A stretch of 64,000 nucleotides of DNA. Source: Scandinavium vulneris_A. Lineage in GTDB: Bacteria; Pseudomonadota; Gammaproteobacteria; Enterobacterales; Enterobacteriaceae. The DNA is taken from positions 434,001 through 498,000 of the forward strand of contig JBKGRZ010000001.1 in the NCBI GenBank assembly GCA_046518185.1, in the 5' to 3' direction. The notes under the pieces were generated by a model. That model was not told the DNA's origin. It saw only the letters and a program-made list of their open reading frames with translations, and did not search any database. Below, one piece after another: positions 33,194 through 41,306 of this stretch. The position numbers and the translations under genes are program-made. Each line of letters opens with the position of its first letter. Position 1 is the stretch's first letter.

Positions 33194-34012
33194 ATGCATC
33201 ACATCTTACCTTTCGAACCGCCTGGCACGACCCAATCGTCAGATGAACCGCGTTTCCTGATGGCGCGCGGCGTGGAAAAAACCTGGCCGAACGGCACCGT
33301 CGCACTGGCGCGCCTGAACCTGAACATCGGTCGCGGGGAACTGGTATCGCTGCTCGGCCCGTCGGGCTGTGGCAAAAGCACGCTGCTGAAGATGTTCGCC
33401 GGGCTCGAACAGCCCAGCGCCGGGATGTTGCGCTGGAATGGACAACCGTCGCTGGCGCAGCAGTGCCAGATGGCAATGGTGTTTCAGGAAGCCACGCTAA
33501 TGCCGTGGGCCACCGTCGAAGAGAATGTGCGCCTGCCGTTAGCCTTGCGCGGCGTGGGTAAAAAAGAGAGTACCCCGCAGGTGATGCAGGCGCTGCTGGC
33601 GGTCGGGCTGGAGAACTTTCTCCACGCCCGCCCACGGGAGCTTTCCGGCGGGATGCAGATGCGGGTGGCGCTAGCGCGCGCGCTGGTGACCGAGCCGGAC
33701 TTGCTGCTGATGGACGAACCTTTCGGCGCACTGGATGAGTTCACCCGCCACAAGCTTGATGCCGATATCCGCGCGCTGTGGGGCCGTCGCAACCTGACGG
33801 TGCTGTTCGTCACCCACAGTATTTATGAAGCAGTATGGCTGTCGTCGCGGGTGATTGTGATGGGGGCTCGTCCGGGGCGGGTCATCGCCGACATCGAGAT
33901 TGACGGGCCGTCGATTCGTGATGCGTCCTTCCGTACCTCACCGGCGTTTATCCGCCAGGTGGCACAACTTTCCGACTTACTTGAACAGGCCAGCGGAGGC
34001 GTACATGACTAA
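33194..34012 (+). CDS. ABC transporter ATP-binding protein
   Basis: A 272-residue ATPase of the nitrate/sulphonate/taurine importer class. Walker A is GPSGCGKST, the signature LSGGMQMR and Walker B LLLMDEPFGALDE; the switch His is in VTHSIYEAVWLSSR. ATG 33194 has TAAGGAGCCTCT before it, overlapping the binding protein's stop. It overlaps the permease gene by 8 nt. It energises uptake by the adjacent binding protein and permease. Confidence 0.93.
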   Translation: MHHILPFEPPGTTQSSDEPRFLMARGVEKTWPNGTVALARLNLNIGRGELVSLLGPSGCGKSTLLKMFAGLEQPSAGMLRWNGQPSLAQQCQMAMVFQEATLMPWATVEENVRLPLALRGVGKKESTPQVMQALLAVGLENFLHARPRELSGGMQMRVALARALVTEPDLLLMDEPFGALDEFTRHKLDADIRALWGRRNLTVLFVTHSIYEAVWLSSRVIVMGARPGRVIADIEIDGPSIRDASFRTSPAFIRQVAQLSDLLEQASGGVHD

Positions 34013-34799
34013 ACCTCTTATCCAGTATCCGCAGGTGCAGCGGGCGCTATGGCCTCTGCTGGTGCTGTGGGTGCTGCTCATCGTCTGGGAAGCCGGATTC
34101 CGCCAGTTTGCCGTCCCGGTTTATCTGGCTCCAAAACCGAGCGACATTGCGCTGACGCTGTATAGCCAACATTCAGCCCTGTTTGCCAGCCTGCTGGTGA
34201 CGCTCAAAGTCACGCTGCTGGCGTTTCTGCTGGCGGTGGCGATCGGCACGCTGGTCGCGTTTTTATGCGTGCAAAGCCGGGTAATTGAATCCTGTCTGAT
34301 GCCGTGGGCGATCCTCTTTCAGGTCACGCCGGTGGTGGCGATTGCGCCGCTGGTGATCATCTGGATCCACAACACCACCCTGGCACTGGTAGTGTGCGCG
34401 ATGCTGGTGGCGGTATTTCCCATTCTGACCAACACCACGCTCGGGCTGCGCAGCGTCAGTCCTGGGTTACTGAACCTGTTCCACATTAACCAGGCCAGCC
34501 GCTGGCAGGTGCTGATGCGCCTGCGGGTGCCCAACGCGATGCCCTATTTCTTCAGCGGGCTACGGATTTCCTGCGGGCTGGCGCTGATTGGCGCCGTGGT
34601 GGCGGAATTTGTCGCCGGAACCGGCGGCACCGGTGCCGGGCTGGCGTGGCAAATTTTACAGGCCGGGTTCCAGCTCAATTTACCCTTGATGTTTGCCGCC
34701 CTGTTTCTGATCACCTGCACCGGCCTCGCGCTGTGGGCATTGATGTCATTATTAACCCGTTGGTGCCTGCGCGGCTGGCACGACAGTGAGCTGGCCTGA
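34005..34799 (+). CDS. ABC transporter permease
   Basis: A 264-residue inner-membrane permease of the SsuC/TauC type with about six hydrophobic segments (for example ALWPLLVLWVLLIVWEAGF). The cytoplasmic coupling (EAA-like) loop is near RLRVPNAMPYFFSGLRISCGLALIGAVVAEF. The start at 34005 (MTKPLIQYPQ) is chosen over a longer frame from 33900 because it makes the 8-nt overlap with the ATPase gene. It is followed 8 nt later by the aminohydrolase gene. Confidence 0.92.
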   Translation: MTKPLIQYPQVQRALWPLLVLWVLLIVWEAGFRQFAVPVYLAPKPSDIALTLYSQHSALFASLLVTLKVTLLAFLLAVAIGTLVAFLCVQSRVIESCLMPWAILFQVTPVVAIAPLVIIWIHNTTLALVVCAMLVAVFPILTNTTLGLRSVSPGLLNLFHINQASRWQVLMRLRVPNAMPYFFSGLRISCGLALIGAVVAEFVAGTGGTGAGLAWQILQAGFQLNLPLMFAALFLITCTGLALWALMSLLTRWCLRGWHDSELA

Positions 34800-34807
34800 G
34801 GATAACC

Positions 34808-36226
34808 ATGAACATATTGATTAAAGGCTGTACCGCTGTCATGACCGGCAACCGCGACAGGCCTCGCAGTTCCGGCCCCGACATCCGCGTGGCCGACGGA
34901 CGGATTGCCGCTATCGGTAGCCTGACGCCGCAGGCCGGTGAACGGGTCATTGATGCGCGTGACTGCGTGGCCTATCCCGGCTGGGTCAACACCCATCATC
35001 ATCTGTTTCAGTCGTTACTCAAAGGCGAACCACAGGGGCTGAACCAGAGTCTCAGCGCCTGGCTGGCCTCCACTCCTTATCGTTTTCGCGGCGCGTTTGA
35101 TGAACACACTTTTCGCCTCGCGGCGCGCATTGGGCTGGTGGAACTGGTGCGTTCAGGCTGTACCACGGTGGCCGATCATCACTATCTGTACTGGCCGAAC
35201 ATGCCCTTTGACGGCGCGGCGATTTTGTTTGAGGAAGCCGAGGCACTGGGAGTCCGATTCGTGCTCTGCCGGGGCGGCGCGACGCAAACCCGTGGCCTGG
35301 AAAGCGCCTTACCCACCGCCCTGCGCCCTGAACGTTTTGACGACTGGATGCAGGATGTTGAGCGTCTCGCCGGACAATATCACCAGCCGCAGAGCGACGC
35401 GATGCGCCGGGTGGTGATGGCCCCGACCACCACGTTACACTCAACCACCGCCCTGGAGCTGCGTGAAAGCGCGCGACTGGCGCGGGCACTCGGCCTGCGT
35501 TTGCACAGTCATCTGTCCGAAACAGTCGATTATCTAGATGCGTCACAAGCCAAATTTGGCATGACGCCGCTGCAATTTTGCGCCGAACAGGAGTGGATCG
35601 GTCACGATGTGTGGTTCGCGCATTTGGTCAAACTGTTGCCAGAAGAGATAGCTCTGCTGGGTGCCAGCGGCAGCGGCATCGCCCACTGCCCGCAGAGTAA
35701 TGCCCGGCTCGGCAGCGGGATTGCGGATGTGGTAGCGCTGGAACAGGCGGGCGTTACGGTGTCGATTGGCGTTGACGGCGCAGCATCGAATGAAGCCGCC
35801 GATATGCAGAGTGAAGCCCATGCCGCCTGGCAGCTACAGCGCGCGCGCAAAGGGATGCTGGCCCGCCCGCGCTATGAGGGCGGCACCTTTGAAGGCGGGG
35901 GTGATGCCGCCCCGGTGGAAGATGTGATCCGCTGGGGAACGTCGGGCGGTGCGACGGTATTGGGCCTGGATACCGGAGAGCTACGCCCGGGCATGGCAGC
36001 CGATATCGCGCTGTATCAGCTCGATGACCCGCGCTACTTCGGCCTGCACGATATCGCTATCGGCCCGGTGGCCTGCGGCGGTCGGGCGCATCTGAAGGCG
36101 CTGCTGTGTCAGGGGAAAATGATTGTCGAAAATGACGCGATCCCAGGACTGGATCTACGAGAGTTAGGGGTTCAGGCGGCAGAAGCAGTAAAGCAACTTC
36201 AGCAAAGATCGGGCGTACGTGGATAA
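34808..36226 (+). CDS. Amidohydrolase, 8-oxoguanine deaminase / hydroxydechloroatrazine aminohydrolase type
   Basis: A 472-residue metal-dependent hydrolase of the AtzB/TrzN/guanine deaminase group. Metal ligands are NTHHHLF (His63, His65), HSHLSETVDYLD, WFAHLVKL and the catalytic Asp in SIGVDGAASNE. The family converts amino-substituted purines or triazines to oxo forms, releasing ammonia or amines. Proteins annotated as 8-oxoguanine deaminase are the nearest type I recognise, but the exact substrate cannot be read from sequence. ATG 34808 follows GAGGATAACC. As last gene of a sigma-54 operon it would yield ammonium from imported substrate under nitrogen limitation. Confidence 0.85.
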   Translation: MNILIKGCTAVMTGNRDRPRSSGPDIRVADGRIAAIGSLTPQAGERVIDARDCVAYPGWVNTHHHLFQSLLKGEPQGLNQSLSAWLASTPYRFRGAFDEHTFRLAARIGLVELVRSGCTTVADHHYLYWPNMPFDGAAILFEEAEALGVRFVLCRGGATQTRGLESALPTALRPERFDDWMQDVERLAGQYHQPQSDAMRRVVMAPTTTLHSTTALELRESARLARALGLRLHSHLSETVDYLDASQAKFGMTPLQFCAEQEWIGHDVWFAHLVKLLPEEIALLGASGSGIAHCPQSNARLGSGIADVVALEQAGVTVSIGVDGAASNEAADMQSEAHAAWQLQRARKGMLARPRYEGGTFEGGGDAAPVEDVIRWGTSGGATVLGLDTGELRPGMAADIALYQLDDPRYFGLHDIAIGPVACGGRAHLKALLCQGKMIVENDAIPGLDLRELGVQAAEAVKQLQQRSGVRG

Positions 36227-36233
36227 GAATAAT

Positions 36234-36286
36234 GCCCGATGGCGCTAACGCTTATCGTGCCTACAATCGCGTTAGCGCCGCCGGGC
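36234..36286. repeat. REP-like hairpin between convergent genes
   Basis: GCCCGATGGCGCTAACGC and GCGTTAGCGCCGCCGGGC form an 18-bp stem with few mismatches around a 17-nt loop, in the gap between the aminohydrolase stop (36226) and pptA's end (36292). Its sequence recalls the REP-like elements near 49565 and 56845. It probably ends both convergent transcripts. Confidence 0.75.
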
Positions 36287-36291
36287 TTGTA

Positions 36292-36522
36292 TCAAAGACT
36301 GTAGCCCGGTTTTTTAAGCAGCGTCTCGAGCTGCGGGCCAATCTCTTTATCCCAGACCTGCGCTTTCCAGTCGGCTTCGGCTACCTGCTCCAGACCGACG
36401 CTAATCGAGCCGTCTTTACTGCCCAGATGGCGGCTAATCGCAGCAGCGATGTCGGCCGCCAGGGCGTTTTTCTGTTCGTCGTTCAGGTCACGGGGAAAAC
36501 ATTTAATGGCTACGTGCGGCAT
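36292..36522 (-). CDS. pptA: 4-oxalocrotonate tautomerase family protein
   Basis: A 76-residue tautomerase with the catalytic N-terminal proline after Met1 (MPHVAIKCFPRDL). It matches E. coli PptA (YdcE) in length and ends KKPGYSL. Such enzymes tautomerise phenylpyruvate and related keto acids in vitro; the natural substrate is unknown. ATG 36522 follows AAGGAGACCACC. It is downstream of yncG on the same strand. Confidence 0.92.
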   Translation of the reverse strand: MPHVAIKCFPRDLNDEQKNALAADIAAAISRHLGSKDGSISVGLEQVAEADWKAQVWDKEIGPQLETLLKKPGYSL

Positions 36523-36569
36523 GGTGGTCTCCTTATTGTGTTCCCTAAAACTATCATCTTCTCAGCGAC

Positions 36570-37202
36570 TTAATTAGCGTTTTGTGCAGTTAAGAGGTCG
36601 TTATTGCGCAAGACGTTTTGCAGTTCCTCGCGTTGGGCGATGTGGTCGGCGATGGCGCTCAAGCGCGGGGTATTTTCGGCAAACCACGCCGCACGTGGGC
36701 CCCAGGTTCTGATCACCACGATATAGGCATCGAGTAACGTGACGTTGTCACCTAATGAATACGGCCCCACCAGCTGTTGGTCCAGCCACTGATACAACGT
36801 TTTACGATAGGCGATGCAGCTATTCTTCAACTGTTCCGGGGCGTCGGGCGCAAAACGTTCAGGGTAATCGGCGTAGGTAAATGTTGGGTAGACATTCGCC
36901 ACCAGCCACACCAGCAGGCGCTGGAACAGCGCTCGCTGTGGTGTGCCAATGGGCGGCGCAAGATGAGGATGGGTGTCGAGGATCATCAGCGCGATGGCGG
37001 CGGATTCGGTCATCACGCTGCCATCGTCGAGCCGCAACGTTGGCACCTGACACAGCGGATTTATCTGTTCCAGCACGTCGTGCTGCGGGCCTGGATTGTC
37101 GAAGCCGCTGACATCGACGAAGTGGTACGGGATTTCCGCCATCGTTAGCATCACTTCGCTGATTGCCGAACCCCAGCCCGGCACGCCATAGAGCGTTAAC
37201 AT
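36570..37202 (-). CDS. yncG: Glutathione S-transferase-like protein
   Basis: A 210-residue GST-fold protein (N-terminal thioredoxin-like domain MLTLYGVPGWGSAISEVML, conserved NPLCQVPTLRLDDGSVMTESAAIALMILD, then the helical domain). It closely resembles E. coli YncG. Start 37202 is chosen because GAGGAACAACGT precedes it. It lies 45 nt downstream of the S-alkylcysteine-type operon on the same strand, so it may be co-transcribed; a glutathione-linked enzyme would fit sulphur compound metabolism, but in E. coli it occurs without that operon. Confidence 0.9.
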   Translation of the reverse strand: MLTLYGVPGWGSAISEVMLTMAEIPYHFVDVSGFDNPGPQHDVLEQINPLCQVPTLRLDDGSVMTESAAIALMILDTHPHLAPPIGTPQRALFQRLLVWLVANVYPTFTYADYPERFAPDAPEQLKNSCIAYRKTLYQWLDQQLVGPYSLGDNVTLLDAYIVVIRTWGPRAAWFAENTPRLSAIADHIAQREELQNVLRNNDLLTAQNAN

Positions 37203-37247
37203 ACGTTGTTCCTCTTTGGATGCAGAAACCAACAGTATGGACCCAAA

Positions 37248-38147
37248 TCACGGATAGGTGATCCCCGGCGGGTTCACTTCGGATTGCGCCACACCCTCGC
37301 CGTCCTCTCCCCAGCGGGCAAGGATTTTTTGCACCTCCCCTCGTTCAATGCCGCCGTTCAGCGCGGTTTGCAGGGCATACACCAGCCGGTTCCCCTTTTT
37401 GGTGGTGGTAGCCACAAACGCCTTTTTCGGCCCCAGCCCGACCACTTTGGTTTTGCCGCTCAGGGCTGCTTTATACGACGACACCGACTGCGGCCCGAAG
37501 AACACATCCGCCCGGCCCGACTGGATATAGAGATTGCCCGAGGCATCATCGGTCAGATACACCGGCAGCGCCGGGGCGCGCCCGGCCTTCTCATTCTCTG
37601 CATTCCAGCCAAGTAAAATGCGTTCCTGGTTGGTGCCCGAGCCGACAATCACTTTTTTACCAGCGAGATCTGCCGGGCCTTTCACCGACGCTATCGCACT
37701 GTCTGATTTTACCGAAAACGCCAGCGAATCGACGCGGTAGGTCGCGAAATCGAACTTCTCTTTGCGCTGCTCGGTGACCGCAATATTCACCAGCGCCACG
37801 TCATAACGCCCGGAGGTAATGCCGAGCGGCCAGTCTTCCCACGCGGTCGGCACCAGTTTGAGCTTCAGGCCCAGGCTTCCCGCCAGCAATCGGGCGATAT
37901 CCGGGTCGCTGCCGATTCGTGTGCGGTTATCACTGGCCAGCAGCGCCAACGGCGGAGAGTTAAGAGCAGAAATCGCCACCGTCAGCGTGCCTGGCTCAAC
38001 AAATTGGTAGCTCGCGGGGATCTTCGCGATCGCTTTTTCATCCCGCGTGACCGGGAGCGGCTGCTCGTTGGCCTTCAGGTCGATGCGCCCTTCTGCCATC
38101 GCTGAACTGGCGCACAGCAGTCCGCAAAGTAGGGTCCATTTAGTCAT
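37248..38147 (-). CDS. Amino-acid-type ABC binding protein, paralogue 2
   Basis: A 299-residue periplasmic binding protein (SBP family 3, cystine/polar amino-acid type) with a signal peptide ending SSAMAEG. It is clearly paralogous to the product of 40354-41286: both contain SWEDWPLG- or AWEDWPLG-like and EKFDFATYR blocks, then VGSGTNQE and SGRADxFFGP, with a similar C-terminal WGE-G motif. It is last in the operon, overlapping the ATPase stop by 4 nt. Two binding proteins for one ATPase-permease pair suggest two ligand variants. Confidence 0.9.
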   Translation of the reverse strand: MTKWTLLCGLLCASSAMAEGRIDLKANEQPLPVTRDEKAIAKIPASYQFVEPGTLTVAISALNSPPLALLASDNRTRIGSDPDIARLLAGSLGLKLKLVPTAWEDWPLGITSGRYDVALVNIAVTEQRKEKFDFATYRVDSLAFSVKSDSAIASVKGPADLAGKKVIVGSGTNQERILLGWNAENEKAGRAPALPVYLTDDASGNLYIQSGRADVFFGPQSVSSYKAALSGKTKVVGLGPKKAFVATTTKKGNRLVYALQTALNGGIERGEVQKILARWGEDGEGVAQSEVNPPGITYP

Positions 38148-38920
38148 GACAGTACCTTCGATAAAAATTGTCGCGTTCGTGGATGCTGCGGGCGATTCAG
38201 CACCGCGTCGCTTTCGCCCTGCTCGACGATTTTGCCATCAACCATAAACACCACCTGATCCGCCACTTCGCGGGCGAAACCAATCTCATGGGTCACCACC
38301 ACCAGCGTGGTGCCGGACCGTGCCAGGGTTTTGATCACATCCAGCACTTCACCCACCAGCTCCGGATCCAGTGCCGAGGTCGGTTCATCAAACAGCATCA
38401 CCCGCGGTTTCAGGGCCAACGCACGGGCGATGGCGATGCGCTGCTGCTGCCCGCCGGACAGATGACGCGACCAGGCGTCGGCCTTATTGCGCAGGCCAAC
38501 CACATCCAGCAGTTCATAGGCCCGCTCTGTGGCCTGTTTCTTTGTGAGCTGGCGGTGCGCCACCGGGGCTTCAATCAGGTTCTCCAGCACCGTCATGTGC
38601 GGGAACAAATTAAAGTTCTGGAACACGTAGCCGACGTTGACACGCTGGCGCAGGATCTCCTTTTCCTTGAGTTCATACAGCTTGTCGCCCTGCCGACGGT
38701 AGCCGATGTAATCGCCATCAATCTGGATAAAGCCTTCGTCCACCCGTTCCAGATGATTGATGGTGCGCAGCAGCGTCGATTTTCCCGAGCCTGACGGGCC
38801 TAATATCACCGTCACCGTACCGGGCGGGATCTCCAGCGACACGTTATCCAGCGCCTTGTGGCGGCCAAAATATTTGCTGACGCCGGTAATCGAAATATGG
38901 CCTTCAGGAGAGTTGAGCAT
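38144..38920 (-). CDS. Amino-acid-type ABC transporter ATPase
   Basis: A 258-residue ATPase of the GlnQ/HisP/TcyN class: Walker A GPSGSGKST, Q-loop VFQNFNLFPHMTV, signature LSGGQQQR, Walker B VMLFDEPTSALDPE, switch VTHEIGFAREVAD. ATG 38920 (MLNSPEGH) with AGGAG upstream is preferred to a start 36 nt earlier; it overlaps the permease end by 17 nt. It powers uptake with the neighbouring permease and two binding proteins. Confidence 0.93.
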   Translation of the reverse strand: MLNSPEGHISITGVSKYFGRHKALDNVSLEIPPGTVTVILGPSGSGKSTLLRTINHLERVDEGFIQIDGDYIGYRRQGDKLYELKEKEILRQRVNVGYVFQNFNLFPHMTVLENLIEAPVAHRQLTKKQATERAYELLDVVGLRNKADAWSRHLSGGQQQRIAIARALALKPRVMLFDEPTSALDPELVGEVLDVIKTLARSGTTLVVVTHEIGFAREVADQVVFMVDGKIVEQGESDAVLNRPQHPRTRQFLSKVLS

Positions 38921-39824
38921 GGGCAGGCTCCTGGGTTGCAGTGGCAGCAGGCGCAACGGCGCGGCTGCGGTTGGTATTGACGGCGGAGCGGCGCTCGCTC
39001 TTCGCCAGGGCGCGTTCCACCAGATACTGAATGGCGGACAGGAAGCTGGTGATCACCAGATACCACACCGCGCCCACCATCAGCAGCGGAATAACCTCCT
39101 GGGTGCGGTTGTAGATCATCTGGATGGTGTAAAACAGTTCCGGCATAGCCAGGACGTAGACCATCGCAGTGCCTTTGGCGAGGCTGATAATTTCGTTAAA
39201 GCCGGAAGGCAAGATGGTGCGCAGCGCCTGCGGGAGAATAATACGCAGCGTGCGTCGCCAGGCAGGCAAACCCAGCGCCGAGGCCGCTTCATACTGACCG
39301 TGATCGACCCCCAGAAAACCGCCGCGAATGATTTCAGCGGTATAGGCACTCTGCACCAGCGTCAGGCCAACCACAGCGGTGGAAAACTGCCCCAGCACAT
39401 TGATGGTCTGGTAACTCGCCCACGTAATGCCGGTGAACGGAATCCCGACCGATAGGGTGTCATAGAGATACGAGAAGTTGTACAGCACGATCAGTACCAC
39501 GATCAGCGGTAGCGAACGGAACAGCCAGATGTATCCCCATGCCAAGCTGCTGAGCAACCAGGATGATGACAACCGGCACAGGGCCAGAACACCGCCAAAG
39601 AGAACGCTCAACACCGTGCCAAGCAGGGTCAACAGCAGCGTTTGCCCTAACCCTTCCAGGATTATCGGATCGAAGAACCAGCGGGCGAACACCCCCCATT
39701 CCCAGCGCGGATTAAAGGCGACCGACTGGATAACGATCGCCAGAATCAACAGCGCCACCCCGGCACCGACCATGCGCAGCGGGTAGCGCGCGGGCACCAC
39801 TTTAATGGTTTCGTGCGTCTTCAT
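38904..39824 (-). CDS. Amino-acid-type ABC transporter permease
   Basis: A 306-residue permease of the HisM/TcyL family with five or more hydrophobic segments. The EAA motif region reads YEAASALGLPAWRRTLRIILPQALRTILPSG. A C-terminal tail rich in Arg and Ala (ERRSAVNTNRSRAVAPAATATQ) is longer than usual. ATG 39824 fits GAGGAG better than the GTG at 39830. A single permease probably forms a homodimer. Confidence 0.92.
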   Translation of the reverse strand: MKTHETIKVVPARYPLRMVGAGVALLILAIVIQSVAFNPRWEWGVFARWFFDPIILEGLGQTLLLTLLGTVLSVLFGGVLALCRLSSSWLLSSLAWGYIWLFRSLPLIVVLIVLYNFSYLYDTLSVGIPFTGITWASYQTINVLGQFSTAVVGLTLVQSAYTAEIIRGGFLGVDHGQYEAASALGLPAWRRTLRIILPQALRTILPSGFNEIISLAKGTAMVYVLAMPELFYTIQMIYNRTQEVIPLLMVGAVWYLVITSFLSAIQYLVERALAKSERRSAVNTNRSRAVAPAATATQEPAHAQLS

Positions 39825-39833
39825 CGTCACTCC

Positions 39834-40343
39834 TCAGGCGCTTTTACTGAGCGCGGGCACCGCCAGCGCTTTGGTGAACCGAAGTCGTCCATCGAACGGC
39901 GGGCGGCTGTACTCTTCCGGATCGCGATAAAGATCGAACTGCGGCTGATAGTCCTGGCTCAGGTACAGACGCACCGCCTCGGGCTGGCGAAAACCGGTGG
40001 TCAAATACAGTTGGGTATATCCGGCGAGCAGCGCCCGCCGTTCCAGTTCTGCCACCACGCGCCCGGCCAGCCCCTGCTGACGCAGGGTTTTATCGGTCCA
40101 GATACGTTTGATTTCGGCGGTCTGTGCGTCATAGGGTTTGTAGGCCCCGGTGGCGATGATCGCCCCCTCACGCTCCAGCACAATAAACAGTCCCTGCGGG
40201 GGCAAATACCATTCGGTCAGCTCAACCTCGGCGTCACGTGAAAAGTAGTCGCCGTAGCGGGCGGCATATTCTGCAAACAGCCCGTTAAGAATCGGCTGGA
40301 GTTCCGCATCTTCCGGGGAAACATCTCGAAAGTGTTCGCTCAT
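39834..40343 (-). CDS. GNAT-family N-acetyltransferase
   Basis: A 169-residue GNAT enzyme. The acetyl-CoA loop is IWTDKTLRQQGLAGRVV and the C-terminal strand includes YTQLYLTTGFRQPEAVRLY. In the Bacillus ytm/ytn-type operons an enzyme of this family N-acetylates S-substituted cysteines before oxidation; by position this is the candidate for that step (inference). ATG 40343 follows AGGAGCTTATC. It is tightly spaced with both neighbours (9 to 10 nt). Confidence 0.85.
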   Translation of the reverse strand: MSEHFRDVSPEDAELQPILNGLFAEYAARYGDYFSRDAEVELTEWYLPPQGLFIVLEREGAIIATGAYKPYDAQTAEIKRIWTDKTLRQQGLAGRVVAELERRALLAGYTQLYLTTGFRQPEAVRLYLSQDYQPQFDLYRDPEEYSRPPFDGRLRFTKALAVPALSKSA

Positions 40344-40353
40344 GATAAGCTCC

Positions 40354-41286
40354 TCAGTCGCCGAGTCCGGCCGGGTTAACTTCTGATTGCGGAATGCGCT
40401 CCACGCCTTCGCCCCAGCGGTTCAGCACCTTGTCGTAGTCACCATTTTTAATGACCCCGTTGAGCGCGGTCTGCACCGGTTCCGCTAAGCCGCTGCCTTT
40501 TTTCAGCGTCACGGCGATGTGTGCCGCCTTCGGCCAGCCACCGTCCACGCTGCCCACCAGTTTGGTTTTGCCATTCAGCGCTGCTTTCCAGGCACCGATC
40601 ACGTTGGGGCCAAAGAAGGCATCAGCCCGGCCGGACTGTAATGCCAGCGTCTGGGCGGCATCGTCTTTGGTGTACACCGGGGTAAACGGCTTCAGACCTT
40701 TTTTGACGTTATCGGCGTTCCACGCCAGCAGGATCGCTTCCTGGTTGGTGCCCGACCCGACGATGATTTTCAGCCCGGCGATATCTTCGGCTTTCTCAAT
40801 CTTGCCGATATCACTGGTCGATTTGACGTAGAAGCCGAGTGAATCCTTGCGATAGGTGGCGAAATCGAATTTCTCTTTACGCTCTTTGGTCACCGTAATG
40901 TTGCTGACCGCCGCATCGTATTTGCCGGAAGCCACGCCGAGCGGCCAGTCTTCCCATGAGGTCACCACCACGTTGAGCTGCAGGCCAAGGCTATCGGCCA
41001 CCAGACGCGCGATATCCACTTCGCTGCCGAGCAAGGTTTTGTTGTCATCGGAGAACACGGTCAGCGGCGGCTGATTCAGCCCCGCCACGGCGACGGTAAA
41101 CTTCCCCGGCACCGCGGGTTTGAAGCCCTGCGGTAATTGCGCAATGGCCGAAGGGTTTTTATCGGTATTAACCGGCGCTTTATTGGCTTCGACGCTAACG
41201 CCTGTGCCGTTGATGGTGACGTCACTGGCCTGCGCCAGCCCGGAAAATGCCAGCGTGATAGCCAGCAGCAGCGATGATTTTTGCAT
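40354..41286 (-). CDS. Amino-acid-type ABC binding protein, paralogue 1
   Basis: A 310-residue periplasmic binding protein with a signal peptide ending AQASD. It contains FTVAVAGLNQPPLTVFSDDN, TSWEDWPLGVASGKYDAAVSN, EKFDFATYRKDSLGF and VGSGTNQEAILLAWNADN. Its tandem paralogue at 37248-38147 shares these blocks, indicating duplication and divergence within the operon. The fold group includes cystine binding proteins (TcyJ/TcyK). It sits between the NtaA-type monooxygenase and the acetyltransferase genes. Confidence 0.9.
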   Translation of the reverse strand: MQKSSLLLAITLAFSGLAQASDVTINGTGVSVEANKAPVNTDKNPSAIAQLPQGFKPAVPGKFTVAVAGLNQPPLTVFSDDNKTLLGSEVDIARLVADSLGLQLNVVVTSWEDWPLGVASGKYDAAVSNITVTKERKEKFDFATYRKDSLGFYVKSTSDIGKIEKAEDIAGLKIIVGSGTNQEAILLAWNADNVKKGLKPFTPVYTKDDAAQTLALQSGRADAFFGPNVIGAWKAALNGKTKLVGSVDGGWPKAAHIAVTLKKGSGLAEPVQTALNGVIKNGDYDKVLNRWGEGVERIPQSEVNPAGLGD

Positions 41287-41306
41287 GGTGAAGTGTCTCT
41301 TATTAT

